From positions 41,648,221-41,712,220 of the forward strand of contig CM019696.1 in NCBI GenBank assembly GCA_009760885.1: a stretch of DNA of 64,000 bases, given 5' to 3'. Below are positions 10,415 through 22,600 of the stretch, piece by piece. This stretch comes from Achatina immaculata (lineage: Eukaryota > Mollusca > Gastropoda > Stylommatophora > Achatinidae). Positions within the stretch are counted from its first letter, which is position 1. The number at the start of each line of letters is the position of its first letter. Under the pieces are notes generated by a model. That model saw nothing but the letters and a program-made list of their open reading frames with translations, searched no databases and was not told the origin of the DNA. The position numbers and the translations under genes are program-made.

Positions 10415-10920
10415 TTAGAGTTTCACGTAGTCGACCTCTTTTTTTTTTTTTTCTGTTGTGTTCCACTTGATAGCTTGTTTTGGGATTCCCTGATTGTTTC
10501 TTCTCATCATGTGACCAACATATGTCCATTTTCTTTTTCTGATCACCCATGAGACAGGTTCTTGTTTGCTTATCCGTCTTATCTCTGCGTTGTTCTTGAA
10601 TTCGTTCCACTGTATACCGACTATTTTCCTTAAGCATTTCTCTTCAAAAGAGTCTAATTTCTTGTCTATTTCTTTAGCTGTTTTCCAGCTTTCACATGCA
10701 TAAATGAGGGTGGATATTACATTTGAATTGAATAATCTTAACCTGGTTTTTGTGAATATAAATTTTTGAATGGCATATGTTCTCAAGAATCTTGAAGGTC
10801 AATGATGCTTTTGCAATTCGAATTTTAACTTCCTTTCTGGTGTCACCATCCTGGTCTATGTAGCTGCCGAGATATGCAAATCGGTTTACTTCTTCAGCAG
10901 CTGTTCCCTCTATGCATATT
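10415..10920 (-). mobile_element. LINE family F1 fragment (copy A)
   Basis: Minus-strand fragment from upstream of the thumb region to the C-terminal domain, with FNSNVISTLIYACESWKT, YVGHMMRR and a KKKKRGRL-like basic motif. An extra frame change lies near a poly-T run at 10440-10453. The last part of the family and its ATAAG tail are missing. The copy at 28175-28679 is identical apart from one indel at the far end. Confidence 0.8.
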
Positions 10921-12116
10921 TGATAATATTTTTATGATATCTGATACAGAGCTGTATTTCTGCACTGCCTGTTGAAAGTGCTTATATCCTGCGGTGTCTC
11001 TGCTGTTCGATTGAGTGTGGTGCGAATAGAAACACAAATGTGTCAAATAAGCAACAGTGTTGTCACTGCTTTCAAGAAGGAGGTTGGTTCTGTGTGTCAA
11101 GTTACTAAGTTTAGAGCTATGGCACCACTGTGAGCTGTGAACTTCGTATGGACAGTGTTGATGGTTCTTACTTATGTCTATTTGGCCAATGGTAAACTGC
11201 GATGGACTTTGTGTGTCCTGATTTGGCTTGGCGCCTTAGCTATGAAGTTCACACCATGAGCAACGCTGACTATTTTCACATTTGAACTGTTGTAGTTCCT
11301 GAAATGGTGCTCTCACTGGGTGGCTCATCATCAAGGACTGATGTGAAGGACCATCGATGAACATTTTGTGTGATATTCACTGGCACAGGCAGTGCAGCAA
11401 TTATGAATTCTGAATATAAACACAGAAACATGAATATAAAGAAGAATAATTCCTAACTGTCTTCACAGAACTTTGAAATCTAATCTCTGGTAAGGATAAA
11501 TACTTAAATCCCATCTTTGATTATGGCAGCAAGTCGGATGACACCACCACTGTAGCCACCATGACGGATAGCCAATGAGACTGCTGTTTGTGGGTGATAA
11601 GAAGAAAAAAACATTACCTATTTAGTTATCATCATTATCATCATCATCATTACTGAACTCCAGACAAATCTCTGATCTCCTTTCAGCATTCAGCAACTGA
11701 TGACACCAGTTTTATGCTGACTCACAGTTCTCTTTGTAAAACAAGACAAACAAATACAACAAAGTCTAGTGTGATCAAAATTCAGGCCACGGACGCCAAT
11801 ACTTTGGAAAAGTTTCATATCTTTGTGGTAGCTATGTCATTTCAATGCAAAAGAATTTGTATTTTAAAGAAAATGTGGGTAACCTTTAATGAATAAACAC
11901 TACACTATGCTAAAAAAAATACACAGTACAGACTTGGTGAATTTTCAAACTGACAATAATGTAATTATATTTTTAAATGTGAAAAATGTTCCTTCATCCA
12001 TGCAGGATTTGCCGAAACATCAGATGTTAAACATTCCACAGTGGAAAAAAAAACAAAAACATTGAGATTTTGTCATGGACTCCTGGTCCGTATACCACCA
12101 ATTGGGAAACACTGTC
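10921..12116. other. Unassigned part of block A
   Basis: No protein motif was found here. A short ATC microsatellite at 11628-11652 is expanded in the other copies (29386-29416 and 31235-31278). The frames in this stretch are short and unremarkable. Confidence 0.5.
11628..11652 (+). repeat. ATC/TCA microsatellite, short allele
   Basis: A run of tca/atc triplets with one interruption. The corresponding runs at 29386-29416 and 31235-31278 are about 6 and 18 bases longer, so this is a length-variable site between the three copies. Confidence 0.85.
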
Positions 12117-12313
12117 CTAGGCTAATGAAGTCACATAATGATGAAGGAAGTACTTCTATGTTAGCCAGGCATCTCTTATGCCACTGTAGTCACATAACGA
12201 TGAAGCAAGTACTTCTATGTTGGTCAAGCATCTTCTAGGCTACTGTAGTCACATAATGATGAAGCAAGTACCTCTATGTTAGTCAGGCATCTCCTAGGCT
12301 ATTAAAGTCACAT
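12117..12313 (+). repeat. ~60-bp tandem repeat, three copies
   Basis: Three adjacent units of 59-60 bp containing gtcacataatgatgaag, caagtac and tatgttagtcaggcatct. The same three-unit array occurs at 29882-30078 and 31743-31940. Confidence 0.85.
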
Positions 12314-12359
12314 CTATTTCATACATACTGTAACTGGTCCTTGACATAAGCTGTAAAAA

Positions 12360-12545
12360 AAGTAAAGTAATCCTGTTGTGCCATGGAGGCATGATGTTAG
12401 TGCCCATATTTTTCTTGACCTGTCAGGGTGATGTGGTCAGCATAACACCTTTCTTCCCTGCCTCTAGATCAAGCCAGGTACACATTTCTACAGCCTGGGT
12501 GACTGGTGTGCCTCCAGCCATATTTAAACCATCAACTTTCAACTT
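12360..12545 (-). repeat. Fragment of the SINE family seen at 27487-27755
   Basis: This stretch shares gtaatcctgt, gtgcc(t)atggaggca, gttagtgcccatatttt, cttgacctgtcag and acatttctacagc with the longer copy at 27487-27755, but stops before the tRNA-like head. Orientation is assigned from the tRNA-like head of the longer copy. Confidence 0.75.
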
Positions 12546-12904
12546 GAAAAACTACCATATACTGTATCTTTAATGTATGTCAGCTGTACTTCTGTCTATG
12601 CTAGTTGCTCCCTAAATGCACATTAGCTGACCATCGGTGTATGTTAGTAGGCCATAAAAATAATCTATTCTGGGATGTGTTGCATCTTCATTTTGACAAA
12701 AATGATCATTTGCAAATAAATAATTCAGAATGACCAAATTCAATATCACAAATACAATTTTAAAAACTATGACACTGATAAATATATCTTGAACTGATAA
12801 TCTGTTGAATGTGCCTCACATATTTTATAGCACTCAAGCTAGCAACAAATCCTAGGCTTGGCTCCTTCATCAGACTAGACCTGTAAGCTGTGTACAAATG
12901 CTGA

Positions 12905-13442
12905 TTGAGAAGTAGTAGTAGAAGTATAATAGGCCAAGCAAAGACTGCATTTCAGAGAATGAGAAACATATTAGCTAACACATCTTTATCAATGAATGTT
13001 AGAAAACGAGTCCTAAAATGCTATATTGAACCTATCTTGTTATATGGAAGTGAATCATGGACAATATGCAAGTCTGCACAAAAATCATTGGAAGCAGCAG
13101 AAATGTGGTTTATTAGAAGAATGTTGCGAATCCCCTGGACAGCAAAAATAACTAATGAAGAATGTATGAGAAGAGGTGGAGACACAAAAAAACCTTGTCA
13201 AAAACATAAGAGAGAGACAATGTACTTTCACAGGACATGCAATGAGAAGAGGGGGCATTGAAAATATTATAACAACAGGAAAAATAGAAGGAAGAAGATC
13301 AAGAGGAAGACCAAGAGAAATGATACTGCATAGTCTGACGGGATGGTGTGAGAGGAGATCACCAACTGAACTGATGACCTGCATGAAGGATCGGGTACTC
13401 TGGAGAAGGATAATAGCCAATGCCAGTCGGCACAGCACATGA
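12905..13442 (+). mobile_element. LINE family F4, 5'-truncated copy (copy A)
   Basis: Two overlapping frames (12905-13261 and 13176-13442) together encode the last part of a LINE protein. The first has KCYIEPILLYGSESWTI and FIRRMLRIPWT. The second has FTGHAMRRGGIENIITTGKI, GRRSRGRPREM and a stop at 13440-13442. A frameshift lies near the A-run at 13185-13200. The stop runs directly into a TGA/TAG repeat that becomes the 640-bp AGT array. A short agtagtagtagaag run just left of the fragment suggests that the target already contained AGT triplets or that the flank is duplicated. Confidence 0.85.
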
Positions 13443-13710
13443 TGATGATGAGTAGAAGTAGTAGTAGTAGTATTAGTAGTAGTGGTAGCAGTAACAGTAG
13501 TAGTAGTAGTAATAGTAGTAGTAGTAGTAGTAGTAGTAGTTAGTAGTAGTATTAGTTAGTAGTTAGTAGTAGTAGTTAGTTGTAGTAGTAGTTAGAATTA
13601 GTAGTAGTTAGTAGTTGTAGTAGTAGTATTAGTTAGTAGTAGTAGTAGTAATAGTTAGTAGTAGTAGTAGTAGTATTAGTAGTAGTAGTATTAGTTAGTA
13701 GTAGTAGTAT

Positions 13711-13750
<40 letters not shown>

Positions 13751-13862
13751 TAGTAGTAGTAGTAGTAGTATTAGTTAGTAGTAATAGTAGTAGTAGTAGT
13801 AGTAGTTAGTAGTATAGTATTAGTTAGTAGTAGTAGTAGTAGTAGTTAGAAGTAGTATTAGT

Positions 13863-13904
<42 letters not shown>

Positions 13905-13964
13905 CTGTAGTAGTATTAGTTTGTAGTAGTAGTATTAGTAGTATTATTAGTTAGTAGTAGTATT

Positions 13965-13995
<31 letters not shown>

Positions 13996-14081
13996 TAGTT
14001 GTAGTAGTAGTAGTAGTATTAGTTAGTAGTAGTAGTTAGTAGTAGTACTTAGTAGTAGTAGAAGTAGTAGTAGTAGTAGTA
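13443..14081 (+). repeat. AGT trinucleotide array (copy A)
   Basis: About 640 bases made almost entirely of agt/tag triplets. They are interrupted by att variants and by single-base insertions (tagttag) that shift the phase. The array begins at the 3' end of the F4 LINE copy. The matching array at 33069-33999 is about 930 bases. Confidence 0.95.
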
Positions 14082-14332
14082 CATGAATCTAATGAACAGA
14101 AAAGTGACATATCAAAACCACTAACAACCTTGACCTACCTGACCACCACATCTGCTATCCAAGCCTGCATCAGTCAATCCCACTGATACCACATCTCAAC
14201 AGTAGTGACACAGATCTCTGAGGCCACTGTGGTCTGCCTTGCCCAGCTGCTCTCTTACCATCTCCAATCTAAAAAATGGTAATAAAGGGAGGTAATAAGG
14301 AATGAAGATGCTGTCCCATTTGGTAGTCAGTG

Positions 14333-14840
14333 ACTAATAGCTGACATGCTAACATCAGGACTGGTGAACCATAGCTGACATACTAACATCAAGACTGGTG
14401 ATTCATAGCTGACATACTAACATCAGGACTGGCAAACCATAGCCGAAATACTAACATCAAGACTGGAGACTCATAGCTGACATACTAACATCAAGACTGG
14501 TGACTCATAGCTGAAATACTAAAATCAAGACTGGTGAACAATAGCTGAAATATTAACATCAAGACTGGTGAACCATAGCTGACATACTAACATCGGGACC
14601 CATAACTGACATACTGACATCAAGACTAGTGAACCATAGCTGACATACTAGCATTAAGACCGGTGACTCATTGATGACATACTAACATGACTGGTAAACA
14701 ATAGATGACATACTAACATCAGGACTGGTGAATCATTGCTGACATACTAACATGAATGGTAAACAATAGCTGACATACTAACATTAGGACTGGCGAACCA
14801 TAGCTGACATACCAACATCTGGACTCATGAACCATAGCTG
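14333..14840 (+). repeat. 34-bp minisatellite (copy A)
   Basis: About 16 imperfect units of the type tagctgacatactaacatc followed by aggactggtgaacca. The equivalent array in copy C (34256-34690) has about 14 units, and internal units differ, so the array has gained or lost repeats since the copies separated. Confidence 0.9.
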
Positions 14841-15271
14841 ACCAAGACCCTGTCCCACCTCTCTGTTGCTACCATCACTAACAGATTTAGCATGTCTAAC
14901 ATGGCAGGGATAGCCATACTCCTCATGGTGATGGACCCTGCTAAAGAACTATTCAACACCCTCCCTTTTTAGTTCCACTCCAGGGACTGACAAAAAAATA
15001 ATTAGCTATCCAAATCAACTCCCAATTTACCAGCTTGATGTGCCTCAACATCTTCACAACACTGGCTGCAAAAGAACACCAGCTCAAGGTTCCTGGGAGA
15101 CAAAAGAAGAGGCACCTAGATAATGTGGAAGGTTGCCAAGTGGTCACTGTGGTGAACAGCATCTCCCATTTGCACTTCATAATCCACCTCAGTAACAACA
15201 AACTGTCTACTTCTGATTAAGAAAAATCATATCTTGAAAACTATGCTACAACACTGTGGCATTATGTACAC
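14841..15271. other. Unassigned part of block A
   Basis: Low-complexity features are absent and no protein motif was recognised. The open frames on both strands here are duplicated unchanged in copy C but resemble nothing known to me. Confidence 0.5.
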
Positions 15272-15777
15272 AAGATTATCCATTTCACTTTATTCATTTG
15301 CTTGTCCCATGCAGAACTTTGCCTCCCAAACAGCACTCCTGTAGGCCTCTCGGTTGTCAGCAAGATGGCCTGCCTCTGTTGCATCCATTTGCAGATCGTC
15401 AATGAAATCTTGCAGGCATCTTCGTTTTGGTCTTCCTCTCTTTCTTTTTCCCAATATGTATCTTTCCAATACGGTCTTTTCTAAATTATCATGATGTTTA
15501 ATGTGTCCAAAATAGTTCAGTTTTCTCTCTTTAATCCTCTTTACTGGCCAGCCTTCTTGAATATTAAGCTCTTGTAGTATAGATATATTTGTTCTTTTTT
15601 GTGTCCACGATATTTGGAGAACTCTTCTGTAGCACTTACATTCAAAGGCATTTAAGTGTTTCTCACCTGTTTTGTTAATTGTCCAGGTCTCACAGGCATA
15701 TGTTGCGATTGGAAAGATGATCTTATTTTTGTGGTTCTGTCTGCTCCTCTCCACAGAAGATTATCCACACAACATAT
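15272..15777 (-). mobile_element. LINE family F2, 5'-truncated copy with 11-bp TSD (copy A)
   Basis: The minus strand is open for 154 codons (15290-15754): PIATYACETWTINKT, RVLQISWTQKRTN, KLNYFGHIKHHDN, GKRKRGRPKRRCLQDF and DDLQMDATEAGHL, then the family stop and an AATG-type tail at 15283-15300. The 11-bp sequence aagattatcca flanks it at 15272-15282 and 15767-15777, so the inserted DNA is 15283-15766. It is present with the same duplication in copy C, so it was inserted before the block was doubled. Confidence 0.9.
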
Positions 15778-17120
15778 ATCCGAAGCTAGAACATGGGATG
15801 CAGGAGGATAAAGCAGATTACTCTGGTGATTTTCTGTGTGTAGAATGTAAACTGTAGATGTACTGCTATTCATTTCTGTGTATATTTCCACTATTGTCCA
15901 CGGGAATAATGTTCCTTCTTACATTACTACTCTATGTTGTTTTGCATCTGTTTTGTTACTCACTTCATAGACTTACTTGCTGCCAGGTTCATTCTCTCTC
16001 AGTGGAAATAGTAATACAGAAGCAGCAACTTTACAGTTGAAATGACTTTAATGATGCATGAGGTGACGATGAGCGAAATGACGACAACAACAAAGGTATC
16101 AACAAAATCCATGGACACAAGACTGGACATCTCCACGATATATGTTCCCGGCAGACTAATGTCGCCATCAGAACAACCTAATACACTCTGTTCTACATCT
16201 GTTTCACTAAACAACATTTCTGACAGCCTAATCTACGTCTATCTCAGACGATATACAAAACACACCTGTCCCTCAGTCATATGATTTTTCTCTCACTTGA
16301 CCTTTTTCCTATCATTCCCCATCCGTGACCCTCGTGCAACCTGAGACAAGGAGATGGACTCTACTCACAAACAGCTGATTACTTTAGAAGATAACTCATT
16401 TTATACAAATGTTCCAATTCTCAGATGAGTTATCTATCTTACATCCAAACATTCAATATACTGCTATAAGGAGAGCAAGCAGAAGATATACGTTAAGTAA
16501 TCTTTCTGTTCAAATGATGCTCACTTCAGTGGTTCCCAAAATTGTTACGGTCAAGGATACACAAAGTTAATAATAATTTACTACGGACCTCCCTATACAG
16601 TCTCTCTAAACTCCCCTTGACACTATGTACACATTTAAAATCACATGTTTTTAGTTTTACATAAAGTCTAGTCTTGTTATGTGGACCACTACCTGACCCT
16701 TTGTATCCCAAAGTTTGGGAACCACTGCTACAGTTTGTGTGGAAATAAATGGACCATACTGCACAGTATATAATCTAAATGCATTCAGACCTATGTTAAG
16801 AACAAAACACAACAGTCTACTGTACCTGAGAGAGAGTTCATGCGCTGCCTGATTTAGGCTGATGATGATCTGTGTGTCCGCAACAGACCCTGAGTGCTTG
16901 TGACAGACACTGAACACCAGAAGTAGATGTTATGTTGTTCATGACCTTTGCCAGTTTCAGCCAGGCTCAGTTGCAAATGTAAGGTCTGAAAGTGGAGAGT
17001 ACTGAAAATTGATGTACTACATCAGATTTATTGTTGATGTATCATATCAACAATTTGTTTGAAAACTTCAAATATATATCCATACTTACTTACATCCTTC
17101 CAATGCCGCTAAATGGTCAC
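15778..17120. other. Unassigned part of block A
   Basis: About 1.3 kb without recognisable coding, RNA or repeat structure. Short frames on both strands are kept in copy C, but this reflects recent duplication rather than selection. Confidence 0.5.
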
Positions 17121-17345
17121 ATAGGGCCCGCATAGTAAAGAGAATTAAATAGAGAAAACTTAAATATTTTGGATGCGTTAAAAGTCATGATAATTTAGAC
17201 AGGACCATCTTGGAAGGGTACATAATAGGAAAAAGTGCTGTTTTTGTTTCTTCTGCTTTCAACATCTCAGCAGTCACTTTTATGATCATGCGTGGTAAGG
17301 TACAGTGGTCCTATTCTTTACAGATCCCAGGACCACACGGGAGGA
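17121..17345. mobile_element. Mosaic of F2 (plus) and rearranged F3 (minus) fragments
   Basis: 17125-17230 matches the F2 3' region on the plus strand (agaattaaatagagaaaact, gaaaaag). 17232-17278 is the reverse complement of the F3 RT region at about 21338-21385 (tgactgctgagatgttgaaa). 17279-17345 is the reverse complement of the F3 5' end at 19601-19670 (ggaccactgtacc, gcatgatcgtaaaag). The F3 part is therefore a 5' end joined to an internal piece, with about 1.7 kb deleted. The same mosaic is at 36974-37198. Confidence 0.75.
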
Positions 17346-17350
17346 TGTTC

Positions 17351-17823
17351 GTATATCTTATCTTATCTTATATCCTTCCCGTGCCGTTAAACGTCACATA
17401 GTAGTTCGCCAATTTTTCCTGTCTTCGGCGAGTCTTTCAACCTCATCAAAGGATTTTATACCTGTTAATTTGGCCTCTCTTAATAATGTCCTCTTCAGAG
17501 TTTCACGCGGTCTGCCTCTTTTTCTTTGGCTTGTTGTGTTCCATTTGATAGCTTGTTTTGGGATTCTCTGATCATTTCTTCTCATCAAGTGACCAACATA
17601 TGCCCATCTCCTTTTCCTGATCACCCACGAGACTGGTTGTGGTTCAGTCATCTGTCTTATCTCTGCATTGTTCTTGAATTCGTTCCACTTGATGCCGAGT
17701 ATTTTCCTTAGGCATTTGTTTTCAAAAGAGACTCATTTCTTTTCTATTTCTTTAGTTGTTTTCCAGCTTTCGCATGAATAGATGAGGGTGGATATTACAT
17801 TTGAATTGAATAGTCTTAACTTA
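17351..17823 (-). mobile_element. LINE family F1 fragment (copy A)
   Basis: A 5'-truncated F1 copy with its 3' ATAAG-type tail at 17351-17375. It encodes ACESWKTTKEIEKK, KWNEFKNNAEIRQMT, YVGHLMRRNDQ and KRGRPRETLKRT on the minus strand. An 11-base deletion near 17400 and one substitution break the frame; copy C keeps a longer open frame (37235-37717). Confidence 0.85.
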
Positions 17824-17885
17824 GTATATACTACAAGTTCGTACATACTACAAGTCAAATCACGCTTCTCTATATACTAACATCT

Positions 17886-18038
17886 CTATACACTTAGAAA
17901 CCAGCTCTTACTATCAAGGATGTCGTCAAGTTCCGGATCAACGTTACTGGAACTTTCTGTCGAGGACTCTGAAGCAACGCTGTCTACAGAATAGCTTCGA
18001 TCATCAGAATATTTTGCATCCTCACCTTTGGACGCCAT
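17886..18038 (-). CDS. Small acidic ORF, possible first exon of unknown gene (copy A)
   Basis: The minus strand has an ATG at 18036-18038 in a fair start context (cagaATGG) followed by 50 codons and TAG at 17886-17888. The product starts MASKGEDAKYSDDRSYS and is rich in Ser, Asp and Glu. A GTAAGA splice-donor-like site lies inside it (after the codons for DILD), so it may be a first coding exon with the apparent stop in the intron. A Ser/Asp-rich start like this also occurs in piggyBac-type transposases. Copy C keeps the frame with one Asp-to-Ala change. No function can be assigned, and it could be a chance ORF. Confidence 0.3.
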   Translation of the reverse strand: MASKGEDAKYSDDRSYSVDSVASESSTESSSNVDPELDDILDSKSWFLSV

Positions 18039-18398
18039 TCTGATCGAAATGTCAAAGGTCAAATGTTTCGTACGTAAACGTTTTCGCTGTTTTAATTATT
18101 TTTATTTCAGTTTGTATACCGAGGCCGGCTCTACCAATAGTGCATCATGTGCATTTGCAAACGACGGGGGACAGCAAATTAGGAGAATTGGGATGAACAT
18201 GCAAGCAAAATAAAGTAATGTCATTTTTTTTTCTTAAAATACATGCTCGTTTATTCGCTAACCCATTGGTCGACCCGACATTATTTTGGGAAGATGATTC
18301 AAAATGAACTGATTTCTCCCTTCTCTGTGACCATTAGAAAAAGAAATAGTTCCTACGGTACAGATTTGTAGATATTTTTTAATGAGTAGTTCCAAAAA

Positions 18399-18540
18399 CA
18401 AAGCGAAGATGGCTGCAAGACATCGTTGATGATCTGCAAATGGATGCATCAGCAGAATGCCATCTTGCTCATAACCGAGAGGCCTACAGGAGTGCTGTTT
18501 GGGACGCAAAGTTCCGCAAGGGACATGCAAATGAATGAAT
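18399..18540 (+). mobile_element. LINE family F2 3'-end fragment (copy A)
   Basis: Contains the very end of F2 (gcgaagatggctgcaagaca, gatctgcaaatggatgc, gaggcctacaggagtgctgt) and the AATG tail (aatgaatgaatgaatg). Only about 140 bases of the element are present. Confidence 0.85.
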
Positions 18541-19587
18541 GAATGCTGCGGAATTCTTTCTTTTAAAAACAAAACAAACAAACAAACAAAAAAAACAAAA
18601 GTGGTAATGCGCCCCCAGCTCTGGATGCCTTCCCCGCCCAACGCTGAGTGCGGTCACAAGCACCAGGACGCGTGAAGCAACAACGGGCTGGACTGTGAGC
18701 AAGTGCCGAGACACTAGGAGCCACTCCAGTCACATGATGATGTTTTGTTAACACATCACCTACCTTACCACCCCCAGCGTGATAACCCTCGACCCGTGTG
18801 TTATGGGAGGAACCTCGCGCGACCCAAAGCTTTACAAGTCAACCAGGCTCTAGTTGACTCTGCGAGGACCTTGACTCAGGTGAGTCTTAACACGATATGG
18901 GTTATATGCCGGTAACCAACCGGGTTTCCCCGAGAAGGCTGAATACTTTGTACACTGACTTGCTTATATATAGCACTATTTGCTTGTGTTTTATGTTATT
19001 GGTGGGGTTACAATCAATATAGTCAAATATTTCACTTGTTAAAACGTGTTCAAAATCACCAAATTTATTTCAAAGTTAGTGTTCTATTGCGATAGTTCTT
19101 ATACAACCGAATTAGCAATAGTCATAAAGATATGCATATTATTACACAAAGTTTGATGCAATACATATCGGCGCTCTTCAACGGGCTTAATAACTCTAAC
19201 AAAAAAGGTACGATTACTCTTATAATTTTGTGAACTCTATTCAATTGTGTGTTCATGAGAATGTGTCATATTTGTAGTTTACATCCCCGTCTTTGACGCT
19301 GAAAACTGGTGTATTAGTCTTTGTTAACACTCCCATTATTTGTACCCAATACGTGACAAGAAAAAAAAATACAAGTTGTTATAAAAAATACAAATATAAA
19401 ATATGGCTGACATAATGAGCTCAGACTTCATTTACACTATTTTTACGATTTCAAAGCACATGGCAAAACTGAACACACTTTATCTTTCGTCTGCTCTCGG
19501 TCCTTTATTTTAAATACTGCCATAAACAAGGTTGTAGAAGCTTCACGCCATGTATGAAAAATAAAATCATGGATATTAAAACATCAT
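18541..19587. other. Unassigned, partly CpG-rich stretch
   Basis: 18600-18890 is richer in G+C and CpG than its surroundings. It includes a strong splice-donor-like CAG|GTGAGT at about 18877-18885 inside the near-palindrome gactcaggtgagtc. No start codon or exon could be tied to it. 18960-19587 is A/T-rich and shows nothing. Confidence 0.4.
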
Positions 19588-19600
19588 ATTTATAGAAAAC
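19588..19600 (+). repeat. Left 13-bp target-site duplication of F3 LINE
   Basis: atttatagaaaac occurs here and at 22798-22810 on either side of the LINE, and once only at 39446-39458 in copy C, where no LINE is present. Confidence 0.93.
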
Positions 19601-22600
19601 CCCCGTGTGGTACCCGGGATCTGCAAAGAATAGGACCACTGTACCCTACCATGCATGATCGTAAAAGGCGACTAAGGAGGGTTCAGCATAGGGCCATCAA
19701 CCCTATCTGGTAAAAAAACTATCAGACTGCTACAGAAACAGAAGCAAGGGAAAAAGCAAATGCAGGTGGAAGGAGAAATGCGTATCAGGAAACTGAGCCC
19801 ATGAAGGTTGTGGATGAAAGCCAGCCACTGGAAGTCCCCAGCCCGACTGCAGACCTCCTGGAACCTAAACAAAAGATGCAAATAGGCAGCTGGAATGTAA
19901 GAACACTAAACCAGACTGGAAAACTAGCACAAACCATCAAGGAAATGCACAGATACAAACGAGGCATACTAGGAGTACAAGAAGCAAGATGGGCAGGACA
20001 AGGCAGAAGGAAATTAACAACACAGCACACAGAAGATACAATAATATGGTCAGGTAAAGAAGATCTTCATGAAGGAGGAGTAGCATTGATTATAACAAAA
20101 GAAGCATCAAGAGCATTGCTGAAATGGACCCCAATAAATGAGAGATTATTATATGCACGGTTCAACTCAAGATTCACGAAGCTGTCTATTATAGTTTGTT
20201 ATGCACCAACAGAAGCAGCTGAAGAGGAATTAAAAGAAGATTTTTACAACAGCCTCCAAGCCACAGTAGAAACAATACCTAAGCATGATATGCTACTCAT
20301 CTTGGGCGACTTCAATGCAAAAGTAGGTGAAGGAAACGAAGATAGAAGAAGAATCATGGGAAGAGAAGGAATCGGAGAAATAAATGAAGATGGAGAAAGA
20401 CTGTGCAGTTTCTGTGAAGAAAACATGATGACCATCGGAGGGACAATTTTCCAACACAAAAACATCCATAAGGTGACTTGGAGGTCACCAGATAAAACCA
20501 CAGAAAACCAAATCGATCACATACTAATAAACAACAAGTGGAAACGGTCACTACAAGATGTGCGAGCAAGGAAAGGAGCAGATATAGGAAGTGATCACAA
20601 CCTTCTGGTAGCAAAAATAAAACTAAAATTAAGGAAAGCCAGAATCGGAGAACACAGAAAGATACATTTTGATACAAGAAAACTGATAGACCAGCAAACA
20701 AGAAATGAATTCTCAATAATACTTAAGAACCGCTTCAGTGTCCTACAAGACGAAGCAGAAATGTCCATATTAGAGTTCAATAAAACACTACAGGAAACAG
20801 CAAAAGAGGTGCTGGGATATCGGAAAAGGAGAAAAGAGGAATGGATAAGTGAGACCACATGGGAAAAGATAGAGCAAAGAAAAGAAATCAAGAAAAAATT
20901 ACTGAACACCAAATCACAACGGCTTAAAGAACGAGTTTTAAGTAATTATGCACAAAAAGACAAAGAAGTGAAGGAATCATGCCGTCAAGATAAACGTCAG
21001 TACTATGACAACTTAGCAGAGACAGCAGAGAAAGCAGCATATACAAATGACATGAAAACCATATATAAAATCACAAAGCAGATGACAGGTAACTTCAATA
21101 CAAGATGTGAAAGTGCAGTAAGAACACAAAATGGACAACTGGTCAGTGGAGAAAGAGAAAAAATTGAAAGATGGAGGGAACACTTTAACACCCTACTAAA
21201 CAGAACACAAGCAGCACAAGCAATAGATATACCTGAAGCAAAAGCGGAACTAAACATCAATACAGGACCAATAACAATAAATGAAGTAAAAGAGGCGATA
21301 AAGATGCTAAAATCAGACAGGGCACCAGGTGAAGATGAAGTGACTGCTGAGATGTTGAAAGCAGAAGAAACAGAAACACCAAAACAACTTTGCCGGATAT
21401 TACAACAAATTTGGGATTTAGAAAAAGCCCCAGAGGAGTGGAAAACTGGTCTTATAGTAAAACTACCAAAGAAGGGTGACCTCAGAGATTGCGGGAACTG
21501 GAGAGGCATTACCCTACTGCCACTCACTAGTAAAGTATTTTGCAGAATAATCATCAACAGAATTGTACCAACACTTGAGGAAAAACTTCGGAAAGAGCAG
21601 GCAGGATTTAGGAAAGGAAGATCATGCATAGACCATATATTTGTACTTAGACAAATATTAGAACAGGCAAATGAATGGCATAGCACAACATATGCATTAT
21701 TCATAGATTTTGAGAAAGCCTTTGACAGTGTCAACAGAGATGCACTGTAGAAAATCCTAAGATGGCATGGCCTCCCCCATAAAATAGTTAATGTAATCAA
21801 AGCCCTATACGAGGGTTTTCAGTGCAAAGTTATCTGTGGAGAACATACCTCCAGCAGCTTTAGGGTACAAACAGGAGTGAAACAGGGATGTGTACTATCA
21901 CCAACATTATTTATCTTGGCAGTAGACTGGTTAATGAAGGAGGCAACATCAGACAAACGCAGAGGATTACAATGGACCCTTAACACAGTGCTGGAGGACC
22001 TTGACTTTGCGGACGACATTTGTCTATTATCATGCAGTCACAAAGATATGCAAGATAAAATAAACAAGTTAACCCAGAATGCAAACAACATAGGACTAAA
22101 GATCAACGTAGGAAAGACAAAGTTAATGAAGCAAAATGTGAACAACAGAAATGTACTCAGAGTAGATAACAAGTTAGTGGAGGAGGTCAACGAATTTGTA
22201 TACCTTGGCAGCAGAGTAGTAGAAAATGGAGACAGCACAGAGGACATCAACAGCAGACTTACTAGAGCAAACCAGGCTTTTGCAATGCTACAGAATATAT
22301 GGAAATCAAATAAACTAAGCATAAATATGAAAATCAGGATATTTAAGAGTAATGTTCTAAGTGTACTACTCTATGGAAGTGAATGCTGGAAAATCACCAA
22401 AACCATAGAAAACAAGTTGAATTCTTTCCAGACCAAATGTTTACGTAGAATTAAAAAAATATTTTGGCCAAACACCATAAGAAATAACATCTTATTGGCA
22501 GAAATGCAGATGAAACCACTGACAACAATTATTGAGGAAAGACGCTGGCGATGGTTGGGACATGTGCTCCGAATGACTGACAACTCACTGCCAAAAATAG

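Noticed and set aside
13443..14081. CRISPR-like array or structured repeat
   Set aside because: A plain AGT microsatellite without spacers, in a eukaryotic context.
14333..14840. Repeat of about 34 bp that could suggest a CRISPR array
   Set aside because: Units are directly adjacent with no unique spacers, diverge gradually, and lie in a eukaryotic repeat region. It is a minisatellite.
20244..21800. Minus-strand frames of 85-265 codons inside the F3 LINE
   Set aside because: They are antisense shadows of the plus-strand endonuclease-RT frame, which carries all recognisable motifs.
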